A stretch of DNA of 64,000 nt, taken from assembly GCA_016717105.1 (NCBI GenBank), contig JADKGF010000004.1, positions 124,001-188,000 of the forward strand. Direction: 5' to 3'. The position numbers were made by a program, and so were the translations under genes. The DNA comes from Saprospiraceae bacterium. Its GTDB lineage: Bacteria > Bacteroidota > Bacteroidia > Chitinophagales > Saprospiraceae. The notes below the pieces were generated by a model. It was not told where the DNA came from, did not search any database, and saw only the letters and a list, made by a program, of their open reading frames with translations. This document shows, in pieces, positions 18,814 through 31,338 of this stretch. Each line of letters opens with the position of its first letter. Position 1 is the stretch's first letter.

Positions 18814-20990
18814 TTAATTGTATCCAGTAATTTTAATCTCAGTTCTTCTATTTTGCTGGTGCAAGTCATCGTTACATTTGACACCATCGGAGCAATGATT
18901 TACAAGTTTGGTCTCTCCATATCCTTTGGCGGTAATTCTATCTTGACTTACACCTTTTGAAACTATGTATTGGACTGCAGATTGTGCCCTTCTCTGACTA
19001 AGACCATCATTATATGAGTCAGATGATCGACTATCAGTATGTGATCCCAGCTCAATGGTGAGTTTTGGGTTTTTATTCATAAAATCTACCACTTTATCCA
19101 ATGCAACGGTGGCATCAGGCCTTATATCAGCTTTATCAAGGTCATAGAAAATGGGTTCAAATGTAAAAGATCCAATAGACTCTTTGCCCAAAATTTTTTG
19201 TTTCTCCTATGATGACTTCTTCTATGGTCAAAAAAGTTTTACATACAAAGTCTGTGATCGATTCAAGCCCTTTGTTGAAGCTTCGGACACACTTGTATAA
19301 TACCCATCTTTGGTACCGCTGATCTCATAATCAGCATTTTGGTCCAATTGAAATTTAAAAAATCCATTTTCGTCAGTGACTATTGACTCTTCAATATTTT
19401 TAGTTTTGTTGAAGCAAATCACTGAAACGCCTTGAACACCTTTTTTGTCTAAGGTTTTGATTGCAAATCCTTCTAGTGAAAATCTTGGATCGTTATGTAG
19501 CAATGTAAAATAATAGGTATCAGATGTATTGGCCTTAGTTATGATTTCTGAAGATGTTAGGATACCATTTTTACTACCCGTCAAGCTATAATTTTGCTCG
19601 GAGATCGCTTCGAATGAAAATCTTCCATCATCTTTAGTAATAATGGAAAACTCTTCACCATTCAATGTATTTTTCAGTACTACTGAAGTCTCTTTGAGTG
19701 GCAACTTTGTGAATTCATCGATTACCTTACCATTGATTAAAATCTTTTGAGGAGGCAATTGAATTTTCCTTTTCTCAAAATACCAAATATTATCTTTATC
19801 TCCATTTCCACCTGTATTTGATGAGAAATATCCAGATTGCATGTTATCTTTAGTGATTAGTCCAAAATCATCTCGCGCGCTGTTGATCGTACTTCCCACA
19901 TTTTCGATAGTACTTATGTTTGCATCCATAATAGATGCCTTAAAAATATCAAGCCCACCATACCCAGGCCTACCATCTGATGAAAAAAATAAATTTGTAC
20001 CATCATAAGTAGAAAAGACTTCATTACCTTTGGTATTTACGTCCGACCCAAAATTTATCGGGTCCGCCCATTTACCATCATAATATTTTGAGTAATATAA
20101 GTCCATACTACCAAAACCACCAGGTCTATCAGACGAAAATATCAGTATTTTTTGCGAAGAAATATATGTTGGATAGCCATTGGAAAAATCTTTGCTATTG
20201 AAGGGCATTTCTTGTTTAAAATTCCACTTTTCATTGACTTTAGTCGCAATAGCAAGTATAAGGTTATAATCACTATTAGCACCTTTCTTACTATTATTCC
20301 TGGTAAAGACCATAGTTTCATTATCCATAAAAGTACACGCACCATTATGAAATTTGCCATTTAGGTTTCCATCAAGTATCACAGGGTTACTTTTATTTTC
20401 ATCAGTGATGTATAGATTAGTAAAAGATTTTCCTGTCCAAGGATCTATTTTTCCTCCTTTCTGTGAGGTAAATATAATTTGAGATCCATAATACACAGGG
20501 CTAAAATCAGAAACATCAGAAGAAAAAGCGCTCTTTGATAATAAAGTTTTGAATTGCTTATCTTCTTGGTCATTCTTCAGTTGCACGATCTCAAAAAGCC
20601 TTTTATATTCATCAGATGATGGGAAAGATCGTATATAATCTTGCAATATGCTTGATGCCTTACTTTTTTATCATTCAATACCAATACATTGGCATATTTT
20701 AGCATTGCATGGCCATCATTATGCGTCAAAAGTAACTTTTCAAGGACAACTTCTGCTTTCTGGTACTGACTTGTAAACATTAAGGCATCTACTAGCTTTA
20801 CCCTTACGGCATTGTCATCCTTATTCAAAAGATGTTTTTCATACATCTGTATTGCTTCTTCGTATTTGAATAATCTAAACGCTTCATCTCCCTGTTGAAG
20901 TTCGTTTTGACAGATAACAGACAAAGAAGACAGCAAGATTAGAATTGCAACTATTGTGCATTTTTTGAAAACATTAAAAACGGCCTCCAT
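18814..20990 (-). CDS. PorE-like TPR / WD40-like / CRD / OmpA-family protein (frameshifted)
   Basis: Three pieces read as one protein of about 724 residues. 20990-20650 gives a signal peptide (ILILLSSLSVICQ) and TPR helices. About 20645-19230 gives PD40-type propeller blades (DRPGGFGSMDLYYSKYYDGKW, SDGRPGYGGLDIF; by position about 285-350) and carboxypeptidase-regulatory-like domains (INGKVIDEFTKLPL). 19215-18814 gives an OmpA peptidoglycan-binding domain (YDLDKADIRPDA, ELGSHTDSRSSDSY, SQRRAQSAVQYIV). Breaks lie near 20660-20670 (A-run) and at 19200-19230, where a lost T and a gained A restore the frame. PorE of the T9SS has this exact domain order and anchors the machinery to peptidoglycan. 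Paralogues of this type lie beside SprF-like genes, as here. Confidence 0.85.
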
Positions 20991-21906
20991 ATCTTAAACT
21001 TTTTATGCGTGGGTTATTTTTATTAGTTGTGAATTTGTATCCAAACATTGCCTCCAATGTTCCAGAAGAATGGTTTCTGATAGGTGATATCGTAAAATCG
21101 TATGCAATACCAAATCTAAATTTTTCCATAAAATGAATTTCACTACTTAATGCAACTGCATCTTCAGATCTCCAATGCACACCTACAGCAAAATCATCGC
21201 TAAACCATGCGTTTGTCCCAAAAGTAAATTGTGGTTTTACAGATTTTTGGATATTAAAAAGTATCGAAGGCTCAAACTTGACTGCCGAATATTCATCTCC
21301 TATCATCAATCCTGTATGAAAATATATGTGTGGGACTCTATCCCCAATAGACTTTGACTTACTAGCTACAAACAATGTAGGAACAGAAGCACCAAAGTAT
21401 AAGCCATCTGTATGATAATAAATACCAGCGCCACCACTTATAATGTTATAGCTAGTGAAATTGCTTTCAGGAACTTCAGAAGTGGCTCGTGTAAAATCAT
21501 TATTGAAGAAACTCATTCCTAATCTCAATCCGCCACAGAGGTAACCTTTATTTAATTTTATTCTGTATGCATAATTGGTGGCAATTTCATTCCTTCTTTC
21601 CACACCAATATTTTCATTGTATACTGTAAGTCCTATACCTACTTTATCCCTGAAGAGATTGATTTCCCCGCCTGCCATCAATGTGATGGGAGCACCATCG
21701 AAGCCAATCCATTGATTTCTATATTGTACATTGGCTGTTCCGATACTTTCACCATGTGAGCCAGCATAAGCTGGATTAAAAAATAGACTATTGTAGGTGT
21801 ATTTAGTCAGCAGTATTTCCTGCTGACTATGTGATGTATTTATGATAAATATAGTAATTAAAAGCACAAATAAGCACTTAAATTTCAAACTATGTTTCAT
21901 GATCAA
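20974..21906 (-). CDS. PorP/SprF family type IX secretion outer-membrane protein
   Basis: A 310-residue protein with a signal peptide (LLITIFIINTSHSQ) and the family hallmark FFNPAYAGSHG, then NQWIGFDGAP and alternating beta-strand pattern to an aromatic C-terminus (RYGGRF), as expected for an outer-membrane barrel. In Flavobacterium, SprF is needed to secrete the type B adhesin SprB, and type B cargo usually has such a partner next door. Here it starts 31 bp after the giant adhesin and overlaps the PorE-like gene by 17 bp, so an adhesin-SprF-PorE operon is inferred. Confidence 0.9.
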   Translation of the reverse strand: MIMKHSLKFKCLFVLLITIFIINTSHSQQEILLTKYTYNSLFFNPAYAGSHGESIGTANVQYRNQWIGFDGAPITLMAGGEINLFRDKVGIGLTVYNENIGVERRNEIATNYAYRIKLNKGYLCGGLRLGMSFFNNDFTRATSEVPESNFTSYNIISGGAGIYYHTDGLYFGASVPTLFVASKSKSIGDRVPHIYFHTGLMIGDEYSAVKFEPSILFNIQKSVKPQFTFGTNAWFSDDFAVGVHWRSEDAVALSSEIHFMEKFRFGIAYDFTISPIRNHSSGTLEAMFGYKFTTNKNNPRIKSLRYGGRF

Positions 21907-21936
21907 TTAATTTTAATTTGTTAAGAATAATGAATA

Positions 21937-24900
21937 TTATTTATCTCGTCTGAGATCAATGAATGTTTTGATTTGTTTTTCCTTATCATTGGTATCTGGA
22001 AAAGTAACAATCAAATAATACGTTCCATCTGGGAGTGGTTTCGACTCATTGCTTTCACCATTCCAAGTATTTTTATAAGAATTTTCTGACCAAACTTTTT
22101 GTCCCCATCTATTGTAAATCTCTATATCTACATTGCCACATACTTGAGGTATATTATTGATTTTCAGAAACTCATTCACTTGGTCTCCATTAGATGTGAT
22201 GGCGTTAAATACCACTATACCAGATATGTCACAATCTTTCTTACATTCACTGATTTGGTACTCTTTGGTTATAGTCGTTTCATTACATGGATCTCAATAT
22301 CATCAGCCTTACTAATTCCATTAATACTTCAAAATTATCAGCATTACTGTATTTGTGACAGTGTTTTGTACCGTCTCCTATAGCAATAGTATCAATATTA
22401 TCGCCCCAGTTTATATAAATGAAAGTACATGAGTCTATTGGCATTTGCAAACACAATTCGCAATCAACAATCTCTGCATCGTCCAATACTTTCAGATATT
22501 TTGTTTCGAGTTCTGCATTGGTAAGTGTACAACATGAAGATGCCACTTGACAATTCTTATTGTAATTCAGTGTTTTAATGGCTTCCAGACAAATACTATC
22601 ATTGCTGTTTTTCCTGAATATTTTGACCTTTATACTGTCTGCACCAATAGCACCTGGATCCATTCTAACACAATATATGCTATCTACCCCAGGGTCAAAA
22701 TTTTTAACATTATTGTTGCCAAAGTCAATTCGCGCATACGTACATGAATCTAGCTTTATCGATACACACAATTCGCATTCTACATTATTAGATATTAAAG
22801 AAATATTGTCTAATTTCTTATCTAATTCGCTTTGGGTAATATCACAACATGTACCAGGGTCACAAGCTTTATCGATTGCCACTGTGGTGCACAGCTGTCC
22901 AGTCCAGCATGGAGCAACATTGACACCATCTGTACTTTCAAATACATTGATACAAATATTATAAGTGCCAGATGCTGAGTACTTGTGTGTAAATATTTCT
23001 CCACTAGCAGCCGACACTATGACATTAGTGACTGGTGTGCCATCGCCCCAACTAGGATTTCCATTTGAAAACCAATGGCATGAATCAAATTGTGGCGCAT
23101 AAACTGATACTTCACAACCATTCACAGAAATTTGCCAGCCTTGAGACAATAATTTTTGGAATTGCAAGGAGTCTTTACAGCATGAATTATTGGTAGAGCC
23201 ACAATCTGGTATTATTATGCTATTTTCTATCGTATCTGTACAACATAATATAGGGCCTCCACTGCCCGCGGTGTAATCTTGGTGTCCAAGTATTGAATAA
23301 CTAAATTCTTGACTAGATGAGATACCACTGTAATCAACACAAATCCAATCAGACGTGGCGCCTGGCACAAGTAATGGAATCTTAATAGGATTAGGTGAAA
23401 TATTAACACCGCTAGGTGCAAGATTCCAAAATTCTACAATTGAGATATTGAAGCCTGGTGATGTGCTATTTTTGACTTGGAAGCAATATTTCTGATTTGT
23501 ACAATCTATTGAGTCCTTCACCAAAGTAAGGCATTTATTAGATGGCGGTGGCGGTGTACAGTTACGTGTAAATGTTTTCGTACACTGATCCACAGGGCCT
23601 GTGAAGCCTGGTATGATAAATGAAACCTTGATCTCGACATTGCCATTTATGTTCTCTGGACACATGGTAAATATCTGTGCGCTGCCCTTTGGCACATAGG
23701 CTGTCGCTGGATATAAATATGCGTTGTTTGGATCTATTGCATCTAAAGTGTAGCCACTCAATACTTGGATTTGTGATATCGTCGCTGGTGCTGTCACATG
23801 TACATGGAAGCCCGTATATACATTATCACAATATCCATTGGTCATTGTACCAGTAAAGCAACAATTAGTACCTCCACTTGTGGATAATGTAAGGTCAGTC
23901 TGTGCACAAGCATCGCCAGTGCAGCAATTAGGCACTTTGAAACAGTGATTTATCGTATCGATGCAACAATATTGTGGCTCTGTACTTCCACCTATTATCT
24001 CTCTGTGGCCTACTAGCTTATAGCATACATTGTCATTTGGATTTACATTTTTATAACCAACACATATCCAATCTGATGTAGCTCCAGGCACTAGCAATGG
24101 TATAGTTATTAACGTAGGAGACAAGGCATTTGACAGTGTGCTCATATACAATTCTACGCCTACTATATTGAAGCCTGGTGATGTGCTATTTTTGACTTTG
24201 AAACAATATTTCTGATTTGTACAATCTATTGAGTCCTTGACCAAAGTAAGACATTTATTAGATGGTGGTGGCGGTGTACAGCTGCGAGTGAATGTCTTGG
24301 TACATTGATCCACTGGTCCTATGAAACCTGATATGACGAATGATACTTTGATCTCGACATTGCCATTTAAGTTCTCTGGACACATGGTAAAGATCTGTGC
24401 ACTGCCCTTTGGCACATAGCCTGTCGCTGGATATAAGTATGCGTTGTTTGGATCTATTGCATCTAAAGTGTAGCCACTCAATGCTTGGATTTGTGATATC
24501 GTCGCTGGAGCTGTTACTTCCACATGGAAGCCTGTATAAATATTTTCACAATATGCATTGGTCATACTGCCTGTAAAGCAACAATTACTTCCTCCACTCG
24601 TAGATAGCGTAATTTCAGTCTGTGCGCAGGCATCACCCGTGCAGCAATCAGGCACTTTGAAACAGTGATTTATCGTATCGATGCAACAATATTGTGGCTC
24701 TGTACTTCCACCTATTATCTCTCTGTGGCCTACTAGCTTATAGCATACATTGTCATTTGGATTTACATTTTTATAATCAACACATATCCAATCTGATGTA
24801 GCTCCAGGCACTAGCAATGGTATAGTTATAAACGTAGGAGACAAGGCATTTGATGGTGTGCTCATATACAATTCTACGCCTACTATATTGAAGCCTGGTG

Positions 24901-27900
24901 ATGTGCTATTTTTTACTTGGAAGCAATATTTTTGATTTGTACAATCTATTGAGTCCTTCACCAAAGTAAGGCATTTATTAGATGGCGGCGGAGGTGTACA
25001 GCTGCGGGTAAATGTCTTCGTGCATTGATCCACTGGTCCTATGAAACCTGATATGACGAATGATACTTTGATCTCGACATTGCCATTTAAGTTCTCTGGA
25101 CACATGGTAAATATCTGTGTGCTGCCCTTTGGCACATAGCCTGTCGCTGGATATAAGTATGCGTTGTTTGCATCTATTATACTTAAAGTGTATCCGTTCA
25201 ATGCTTGGATTTGCGATATCGTCGCTGGAGCTGTTACTTCCACATGGAAGCCTGTATAAATATTTTCACAATATGCATTGGTCATACTGCCTGTAAAGCA
25301 ACAATTACTTCCTCCACTCGTAGATAGCGTAATGTCAGTCTGTGCGCAGGCATCACCCGTGCAGCAATCAGGCACTTTGAAACAGTGATTTATTGTATCG
25401 ATGCAACAATATTGTGGCTCTGTACTTCCACCTACTATCTCTCTATGACCTACTAGCTTATAGCATACATTGTCATTAGGATTTACATTTTTATAATCAA
25501 CACATATCCAATCTGATGTAGCTCCAGGTACTAGCAATGGTATAGTTATAAACGTAGGAGACAAGGCATTTGATGGTGTGCTCATGTACAATTCTACACC
25601 TACTATATTGAAACCTGGGGATGTACTATTTTTGACTTGGAAGCAATATTTTTGATTTGTACAATCTATTGAGTCCTTGACCAAAGTAAGGCATTTATTA
25701 GATGGTGGTGGTGGTGTACAGCTACGGGTAAATGTTTTCGTGCATTGATCCACTGGTCCTATGAAACCTGATATGACGAATGATACTTTGATCTCGACAT
25801 TGCCATTTAAGTTCTCTGGACACATGGTAAATATCTGTGTGCTGCCCTTTGGCACATAGCCTGTCGCTGGATATAAGTATGCGTTGTTTGCATCTATTAT
25901 ACTCAAGGTATAACCATTTAATGCTTGGATTTGTGAGATCGTCGCTGGTGCTGTCACTTGTACATGGAAGCCCGTATAAACATTATCACAATATCCATTG
26001 GTCATACTGCCTGTAAAGCAACAATTACTTCCTCCACTCGTAGATAGCGTAATGTCAGTCTGTGTACAGGCATCACCAGTGCAGCAATTATCAACATTAA
26101 TAGTTTTGCATAATTTTTGACTCCAGCATGGTGTATTACCACCATCATTACTTTCAAATACATCAAAACAAATATTGTATGTACCCGCACTTGCATAGGT
26201 GTGAGTGTATGGTCCAGCATTCAAAGCTGGAATAATAACTGGGTTTACAAAACCACCATCTCCCCAGTTTGGCCCACCATTATTAAAATAATGACAAGTA
26301 TCAAAAGGTGGTAATGAGACTGAAACTGTACATCCACTGATCGTAACATCAATGCCTTTTGCAACTAAGTTATCAAAATTTGTTCTGTCTGTACAGCATG
26401 ATGACAATACAGGACAACTTATAGAAATAGAATCATTACACGCATTGACTCCCCAATCAAAATATATAGTTTGGTCGTGCCCAGCTTCATTACAAAGTAC
26501 AAAAACATTTTGGCTAGTTCCCATAGGAATCGAGCCTCCGCCAAGATACTCTAATTCATACATATAACCAGGAATAAATCCAATAGGTATTAAATTCCAT
26601 GTAAGCGGATCAATGCCTGAAATATTAAGAATGTCTGAACTTGTTATAGTAATCGATTTTGATAGGATATTTGGATTTGTGTTATTATGGATCGAAAAAG
26701 TGCTACAACAGGAGTCTTTATCTATCAATCTGATAGATTGTGTACTTATACTAAGAAAGTCACAGCTATCACTACATGGCTCAAGATTTACACATGTAGG
26801 AGTGCTGTTGGTACATCCTTGTCCACGATTAAATAAGGTGGTGTTAAAACAGAAATTATTGGTCGCGGGGATAGGATTTTGGGAAATGACCCTTACACAA
26901 ATATTACTCAAACATTCTCCTGTAGATAATCCATTAGATAATGGTAATGTAATAATATTGGAAGGTGTGGCACTCGACACGCCGCATGGTATGAATAGTA
27001 AATTAGGATCTAAGCTTTCAAGATTGGCCGCGCTTGCAACAAAATTACTTTGGTTACAGATGCTTAAATTTATTTCTGCGTGGAAGTATTTACACAAGTA
27101 GCGAGAGCTTCTATGCTTGCACAATCTGACCCTAGTACTGGCGGCTGACAATATGATGTCAGTGTATCTTGACACTTAATTTGTGGAATATCTAAAGGAC
27201 CGTTTTCATAAAACAGCACATCAACTACTTGAGGTACATTGACTAATGAGTCAATATTACTCAAGCAATACTTTATTATATTAGGATAAGAACCAGCAGG
27301 GATAGATTTTGGTCTTCCTGGAGTAATATCTGTAATACATACTATGCCTGCGACCAAATTGGTATCCAGTTTAAAACCTGCATTTTTTAAATATACTCTA
27401 TCGAAAGTGATGCCTAGTGTATTCAATTTAAAGCAAACTGATACAGTTCCTTCTGGTATATTTAAATCTACATCGTAGCAACACTCTTCGGGAAATACTT
27501 GAGCACTATTGCACGGTCCATGGACGTATGAGGCTACACCTGCTTTCATAGCTTCACAAGGATTATTATAATTTTGCATATTGCAACCACAAACAGGATC
27601 AAACTCTAGGGTGCATGGACCTGAGGTAATCAAAGTCGAATCTATACATTCAGATGGCCTGATCTCTGCACTTGCATCCCGGCAGCAATCCTTAAAACAT
27701 ACACATGATATTGATGCTTTTAATGAAGTACCACACTCTTTAAGAACTGATGGCGGTGTACCATCTTTCGTAATGAGTTTCCATTTCAAGTCAATGGTTA
27801 AATCTGTATTATTGCCAGTAGGATTACACAATTTTACTAATGGTCCTTTTGTACCAGGTGGAATGACACTGCCTGGATTCTTTGTAATAGTATAAATTCC

Positions 27901-28890
27901 TGCATTTACAGGTACAATCTTCCAATTTGATGGGTCAATTAATTCGGGCGTCACACCCGCCCAATTAGGAATAATTAGGTAAAACTTTCAATATTGATCT
28001 GACTTAGTTGATTATCCAGATTAAGCACAAAACAACAAGAATCAGTTGGCACTAAGGTGAATTTTTGTGCGTTCACATGTAGCTTCACATTCTGGAAACT
28101 GAATACCTTTCATGGCTGATTCTATGGGTAAGCTTGGGTCTTCACATCGTACTGTGCAACTATCACCGTTTACATCATACAGCGTAAGTGTATAATTAAA
28201 ATAGTTAGGAAAAGCAGCACCACTGCCAGACACTATGTACTCTTCGTTGGATGTTGAGTTAGGTGCAATATTGACAGAATGTGTATATGGATTTGATTGA
28301 ATAAAAGGCGGTTCACCTTCACCTATGGCAACGTTTGGATCATCAGGTGTGAATTTCAAAAGTTTTATGGTATCCAAACTGTTATTAAGTATGGTAAGAT
28401 CATACAAGTAGAATCCATCCACACATGATAAATTTTGTTCGAAAGATGCACACGGTCCACAAGGAGGCGCAGCCACACATCCTTCTAAAATCGTTGGACC
28501 ACCAGTTTCATACCTAAAAACATAACAGAAATTTTGTCCTGCATTAAGACTGCCAATTAAGGGCACTGAAATAATTCCAGAAACTCCTGATGGGCCCAAA
28601 TAAGGATTAAAGATAATTAAATTAGATGCGATGGAAATACTTGACGGACTGTTGACCTCTAGAATTACAGAATCTAAATTAAATTTTAGTTTATTATTGA
28701 TTGCAAATTCAAATATATAACTTCCATTAACACACTTAAGATTAGGATTTATTAATTCAATATCCGCAGCTGGTGTTAATTCTTCTTCAACTGTAGCGCT
28801 TTGGAGTAATGAAAATATTTTTTGAAATTGGCCTATCCCAAAACAACCAATACTAAAAAATAATATAAAAATAATAAGGTACTTATTCAT
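21937..28890 (-). CDS. Giant Cys-rich SprB-like surface adhesin, type B T9SS cargo (frameshifted)
   Basis: One protein of about 2315 residues, read through several one-base breaks near 28060, 27985, 27085, 22310 and 22270. Parts in order: signal peptide (YLIIFILFFSIGCFG); DUF11-like beta domains; a Kazal-like module (DPVCGCNMQNYNNPC, 27615-27511); a PKD-like domain (WGDGGFVNPVI, about 26270); four 240-residue repeats (26080-23200); a second PKD-like domain (WGDGTPVTNVI, about 23040); CCxL-type Cys-rich modules; and the gliding-motility-type C-terminus (EIYNRWGQKVWSENSYK to TFIDLRRDK), which is the type B sorting domain. Each join restores sense sequence, for example TCVNTSTQ into INLSICNQ. 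It probably forms long surface filaments for adhesion or gliding; the ligand is unknown. Confidence 0.85.
23200..26080 (-). repeat. Four tandem 720-bp repeats in the adhesin gene
   Basis: The same DNA stretch recurs at 23881, 24601, 25321 and 26041, exactly 720 bp (240 codons) apart. Each unit starts with CCTGDACxQT, contains FTRSCTPPPPSNKCL in the middle (FTRNCTPPPPSNKCL in the last unit) and ends near CCIDTINHCFKVPD. Units 1-3 (25361-26080, 24641-25360, 23921-24640) are nearly identical in DNA; the last diverges over its final third (GVNISPNPIKIP, SGISSSQEFSYSIL). High identity with a constant length suggests recent amplification or gene conversion. Such arrays are prone to copy-number change and to misassembly. 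Confidence 0.93.
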
Positions 28891-28940
28891 AATCTATAAA
28901 TTTTTGAATATTTATTTAATATCCATTAATTCAAAATCCC

Positions 28941-28953
28941 AAAAAAGTAACCC
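28941..28953 (-). promoter_or_regulatory. GGGTTAC element upstream of the giant adhesin
   Basis: Minus-strand GGGTTACTTTTTT lies 63 bp before the adhesin start. It shares its first seven bases with the elements before the next two upstream genes (31302-31314 and 37717-37729). Confidence 0.45.
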
Positions 28954-29000
28954 AAATTATAGTTATTTTTAATTATTTTTTACGTAATTTTTTATAAAAA

Positions 29001-29031
29001 AAGGCCACTTGACGTAAAATCAAGTGACCTT
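29001..29031 (-). terminator. Rho-independent terminator after the fibronectin-like repeat gene
   Basis: 12-bp arms (AAGGTCACTTGA and TCAAGTGGCCTT in minus orientation, one G-U pair) with a 7-base loop, followed on the minus strand by TTTTTTTAT. It lies 40 bp past the stop at 29071. The stem resembles the hairpin at 37769. Confidence 0.8.
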
Positions 29032-29070
29032 AAATTGTTGAAATTTTTTTCTTTAGAAAAAAAATTAGTA

Positions 29071-31231
29071 TTATTCTAGGAAGACAATTGGTTTTGTCAC
29101 AATGCCTTCATTGGTAGTAAGTTTTAGGTAGTAAATTCCTGCAGGTTTTGTTTGTTTTTCTATAATCAATGTAGTAGATGATGGGATATATTGATTGACT
29201 TGCTCGCCTATAGTGTTATATAGCGTTGCATTGGATACTTGTAGGTCATCTGGTAGTGTAATTGTAATAGATTCTGATGAAGGATTCGGATAAATATGTA
29301 TATTTTTGGAAATTATTTCGTTTATACTTGATAATATTTTTGTTGTAAAACAGATAGTAGAACAATTTATACTTTCACCTACCTCATTGTAAGGTATGAC
29401 TTCTACACAAATTTGGGTATTATTGGGTAGATTGCTGACTGAATATACATTGACATTTCTACGTCCATTTATCTACAATTGTTGCAGTTGGTGTTTTTAC
29501 TGATACACGATATCCTTGCACATTTGTAGTCGGCTGCCAAGTAATTGCAATATCTGTAGGCGTATTGGTTTCTCCTTGAGTTGGCGATGTAATGGTTGTA
29601 CAATTTGGGACTACATTTTTGTTGTAAAACAGATCGTAGAACAATTTATACTTTCACCTACACTCATTGTAAGGAACGACTTGCACACAAATTAAGGTAT
29701 TATTGGGTAGATCGGTGATTGCAAATACATTGACATTTCCCACGTCCATTTTATCGATAATAGTTGCAGTTGGAGTTTTTACAGTTATACGATATCCTTG
29801 TAAATTGGAAGTTGGCTGCCAAGTGATGGTCATATTAGTTGCTGCATTGGTTTGCCCGTGAGTTGGTGATGTAATGGCTGTACAATTAGGCACTACATTT
29901 TTCGTTTTAAAACAAATCACATCACAAGTGTTGTTTTCATAACCAGCAACGATATAAGGATTTACAGATACACAGATATCCGTGTTTGGTGGTAAGTTAT
30001 TTAACAAATATTGGTTGACGTTGCCAACATCTTCTATTAATATAATGTTTCCATTACTATTCTTCACTGTCAGTTTATAGCCAGTAGCAGCTGGTACTGG
30101 ATTCCAAATAACTGTAGCTGAGTTTTCAATATTTTGTTGCCCATTCAATGGACTTAATATATTAGTGCAAGATGGTATCTCAATTGGCTTTCTATAACCA
30201 TAGGAAATATTTGTTCTAAATGTGAGCATGGTATCCACATTTTCACAGGCATTCCCTACATATTCACTATACAAACTTATGGAGCCATCCGTATTATATG
30301 TGGTTTCCTTTCTGTCTCTAATTTTATAGATGCCTAATGTTTTGCAATATTCATCCCTTTCGTCACTAATCAGTTGCTTATTGGGGTTGTATCGCTTTGT
30401 ATACCGGTAATCATAATAATCATTCCTTTGCCTAAATGTTTCCGTCGTCTTAAACTCTTCAAAATAAAATTCTTTTCTTGCATTTAATTTATTCCACATT
30501 TGAGTTTGTGGATTGAAATTAAACCACTGCTCTATGTATGTTAAGTTATCACCATTAGGATATGTATATTCATATTTAAGATTATTTACCCAATCATTTG
30601 TAGTAAGATCCCAGTATTGAGTGATTCGCTCTTTAAGGCCTGACGCATCATACATGTAAGTGGTTTTCGCTTTATCCAAAAGTTCACCATTATCATTACT
30701 ATAAGTTTCAGTGGCTTGTAATTCCAATTGATCATTACTATTATATGACCAAGTTTCAATACTTACAGGATAGGTTGCCGCTGCATTTGTATTTGTTTCT
30801 GTCTTATTAATCAGCCGATTTTTACTGTCGTATTGATGACTGATTATCTTATTTCCGTACCAAGTATTAAAAACTGTATTATATTTTGTTATAATCGAGT
30901 CCAATCCTTGGGTGGTATATTGGAAAGATGTAATAAGTTGACCACTTTGATCACCTTCAGTATTACTCCAATACACTTCTTTTAATTTTCTATCACTAGT
31001 ATAAACATTTCGATTCCTGTATGCAAATCTAGTATATGGTGCGTTTTCTGGAAAATACCAAAATACTGTAAATTCTTTAATGGTACTGTCTGGATTAAAT
31101 TCATAAATCTCCCTGTATTGCTTATAATATGTTATCGTATCTGGTAAAGGCGACCCAGACAAAGGCTGCCCTGATGCTAATGTTGAAAATAATATTCCTA
31201 AAGACAAAAGTGTAAAAATCTTGATGTTCAT
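29071..31231 (-). CDS. T9SS type A secreted protein with YD-like N-terminus and three Fn3-like repeats (frameshifted)
   Basis: About 720 residues once two breaks (near 29650 and 29460) are joined. A signal peptide (LLSLGILFSTLASG) is followed by about 310 residues of YD/RHS-like beta repeats (YDSKNRLINKTET, YTYPNGDNLTYIEQW). Then come three Fn3-like modules of about 93 residues (SCTNILSPLNGQQN, NCTAITSPTHGQTN, NCTTITSPTQGETN; each with ITWQPT or VIWNPV and ICV.V.PY). The end is a type A sorting domain: IHIYPNPSSESITI, GIYYLKLTTNEG, and PIVFLE before the stop at 29071. It should be exported by the T9SS and attached to the surface. The substrate or partner is not known. Confidence 0.82.
29341..29900 (-). 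repeat. Near-identical 279-bp tandem repeats encoding Fn3-like modules
   Basis: DNA around 29342-29394 recurs at 29621-29674 (279 bp = 93 codons apart) with few changes, and a more diverged unit follows at about 29904. Both apparent frameshifts of the host gene lie inside or at the edge of these units. Confidence 0.7.
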
Positions 31232-31301
31232 AAAGTGCTATTTGTTTTTTGTTATTGAATTAAAAATATTTTATGTTAATATTTAATTGATTCACAAAAT
31301 G

Positions 31302-31314
31302 AATTTAGTAACCC
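31302..31314 (-). promoter_or_regulatory. GGGTTACTAAATT element upstream of the Fn3-like gene
   Basis: Minus-strand GGGTTACTAAATT lies 83 bp before the start at 31231 and is identical over 13 bases to the element at 37717-37729. Confidence 0.5.
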
Positions 31315-31338
31315 AATTGCCTAAAAAATATTTTAGGA

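Noticed and set aside
23200..26080. Regular repeats as a CRISPR array
   Set aside because: The period is 720 bp, in frame, and fully coding; there are no short repeats with unique spacers.
26613..27101. 162-codon plus-strand frame
   Set aside because: It is antisense to the giant adhesin, with low-complexity translation and no family features.
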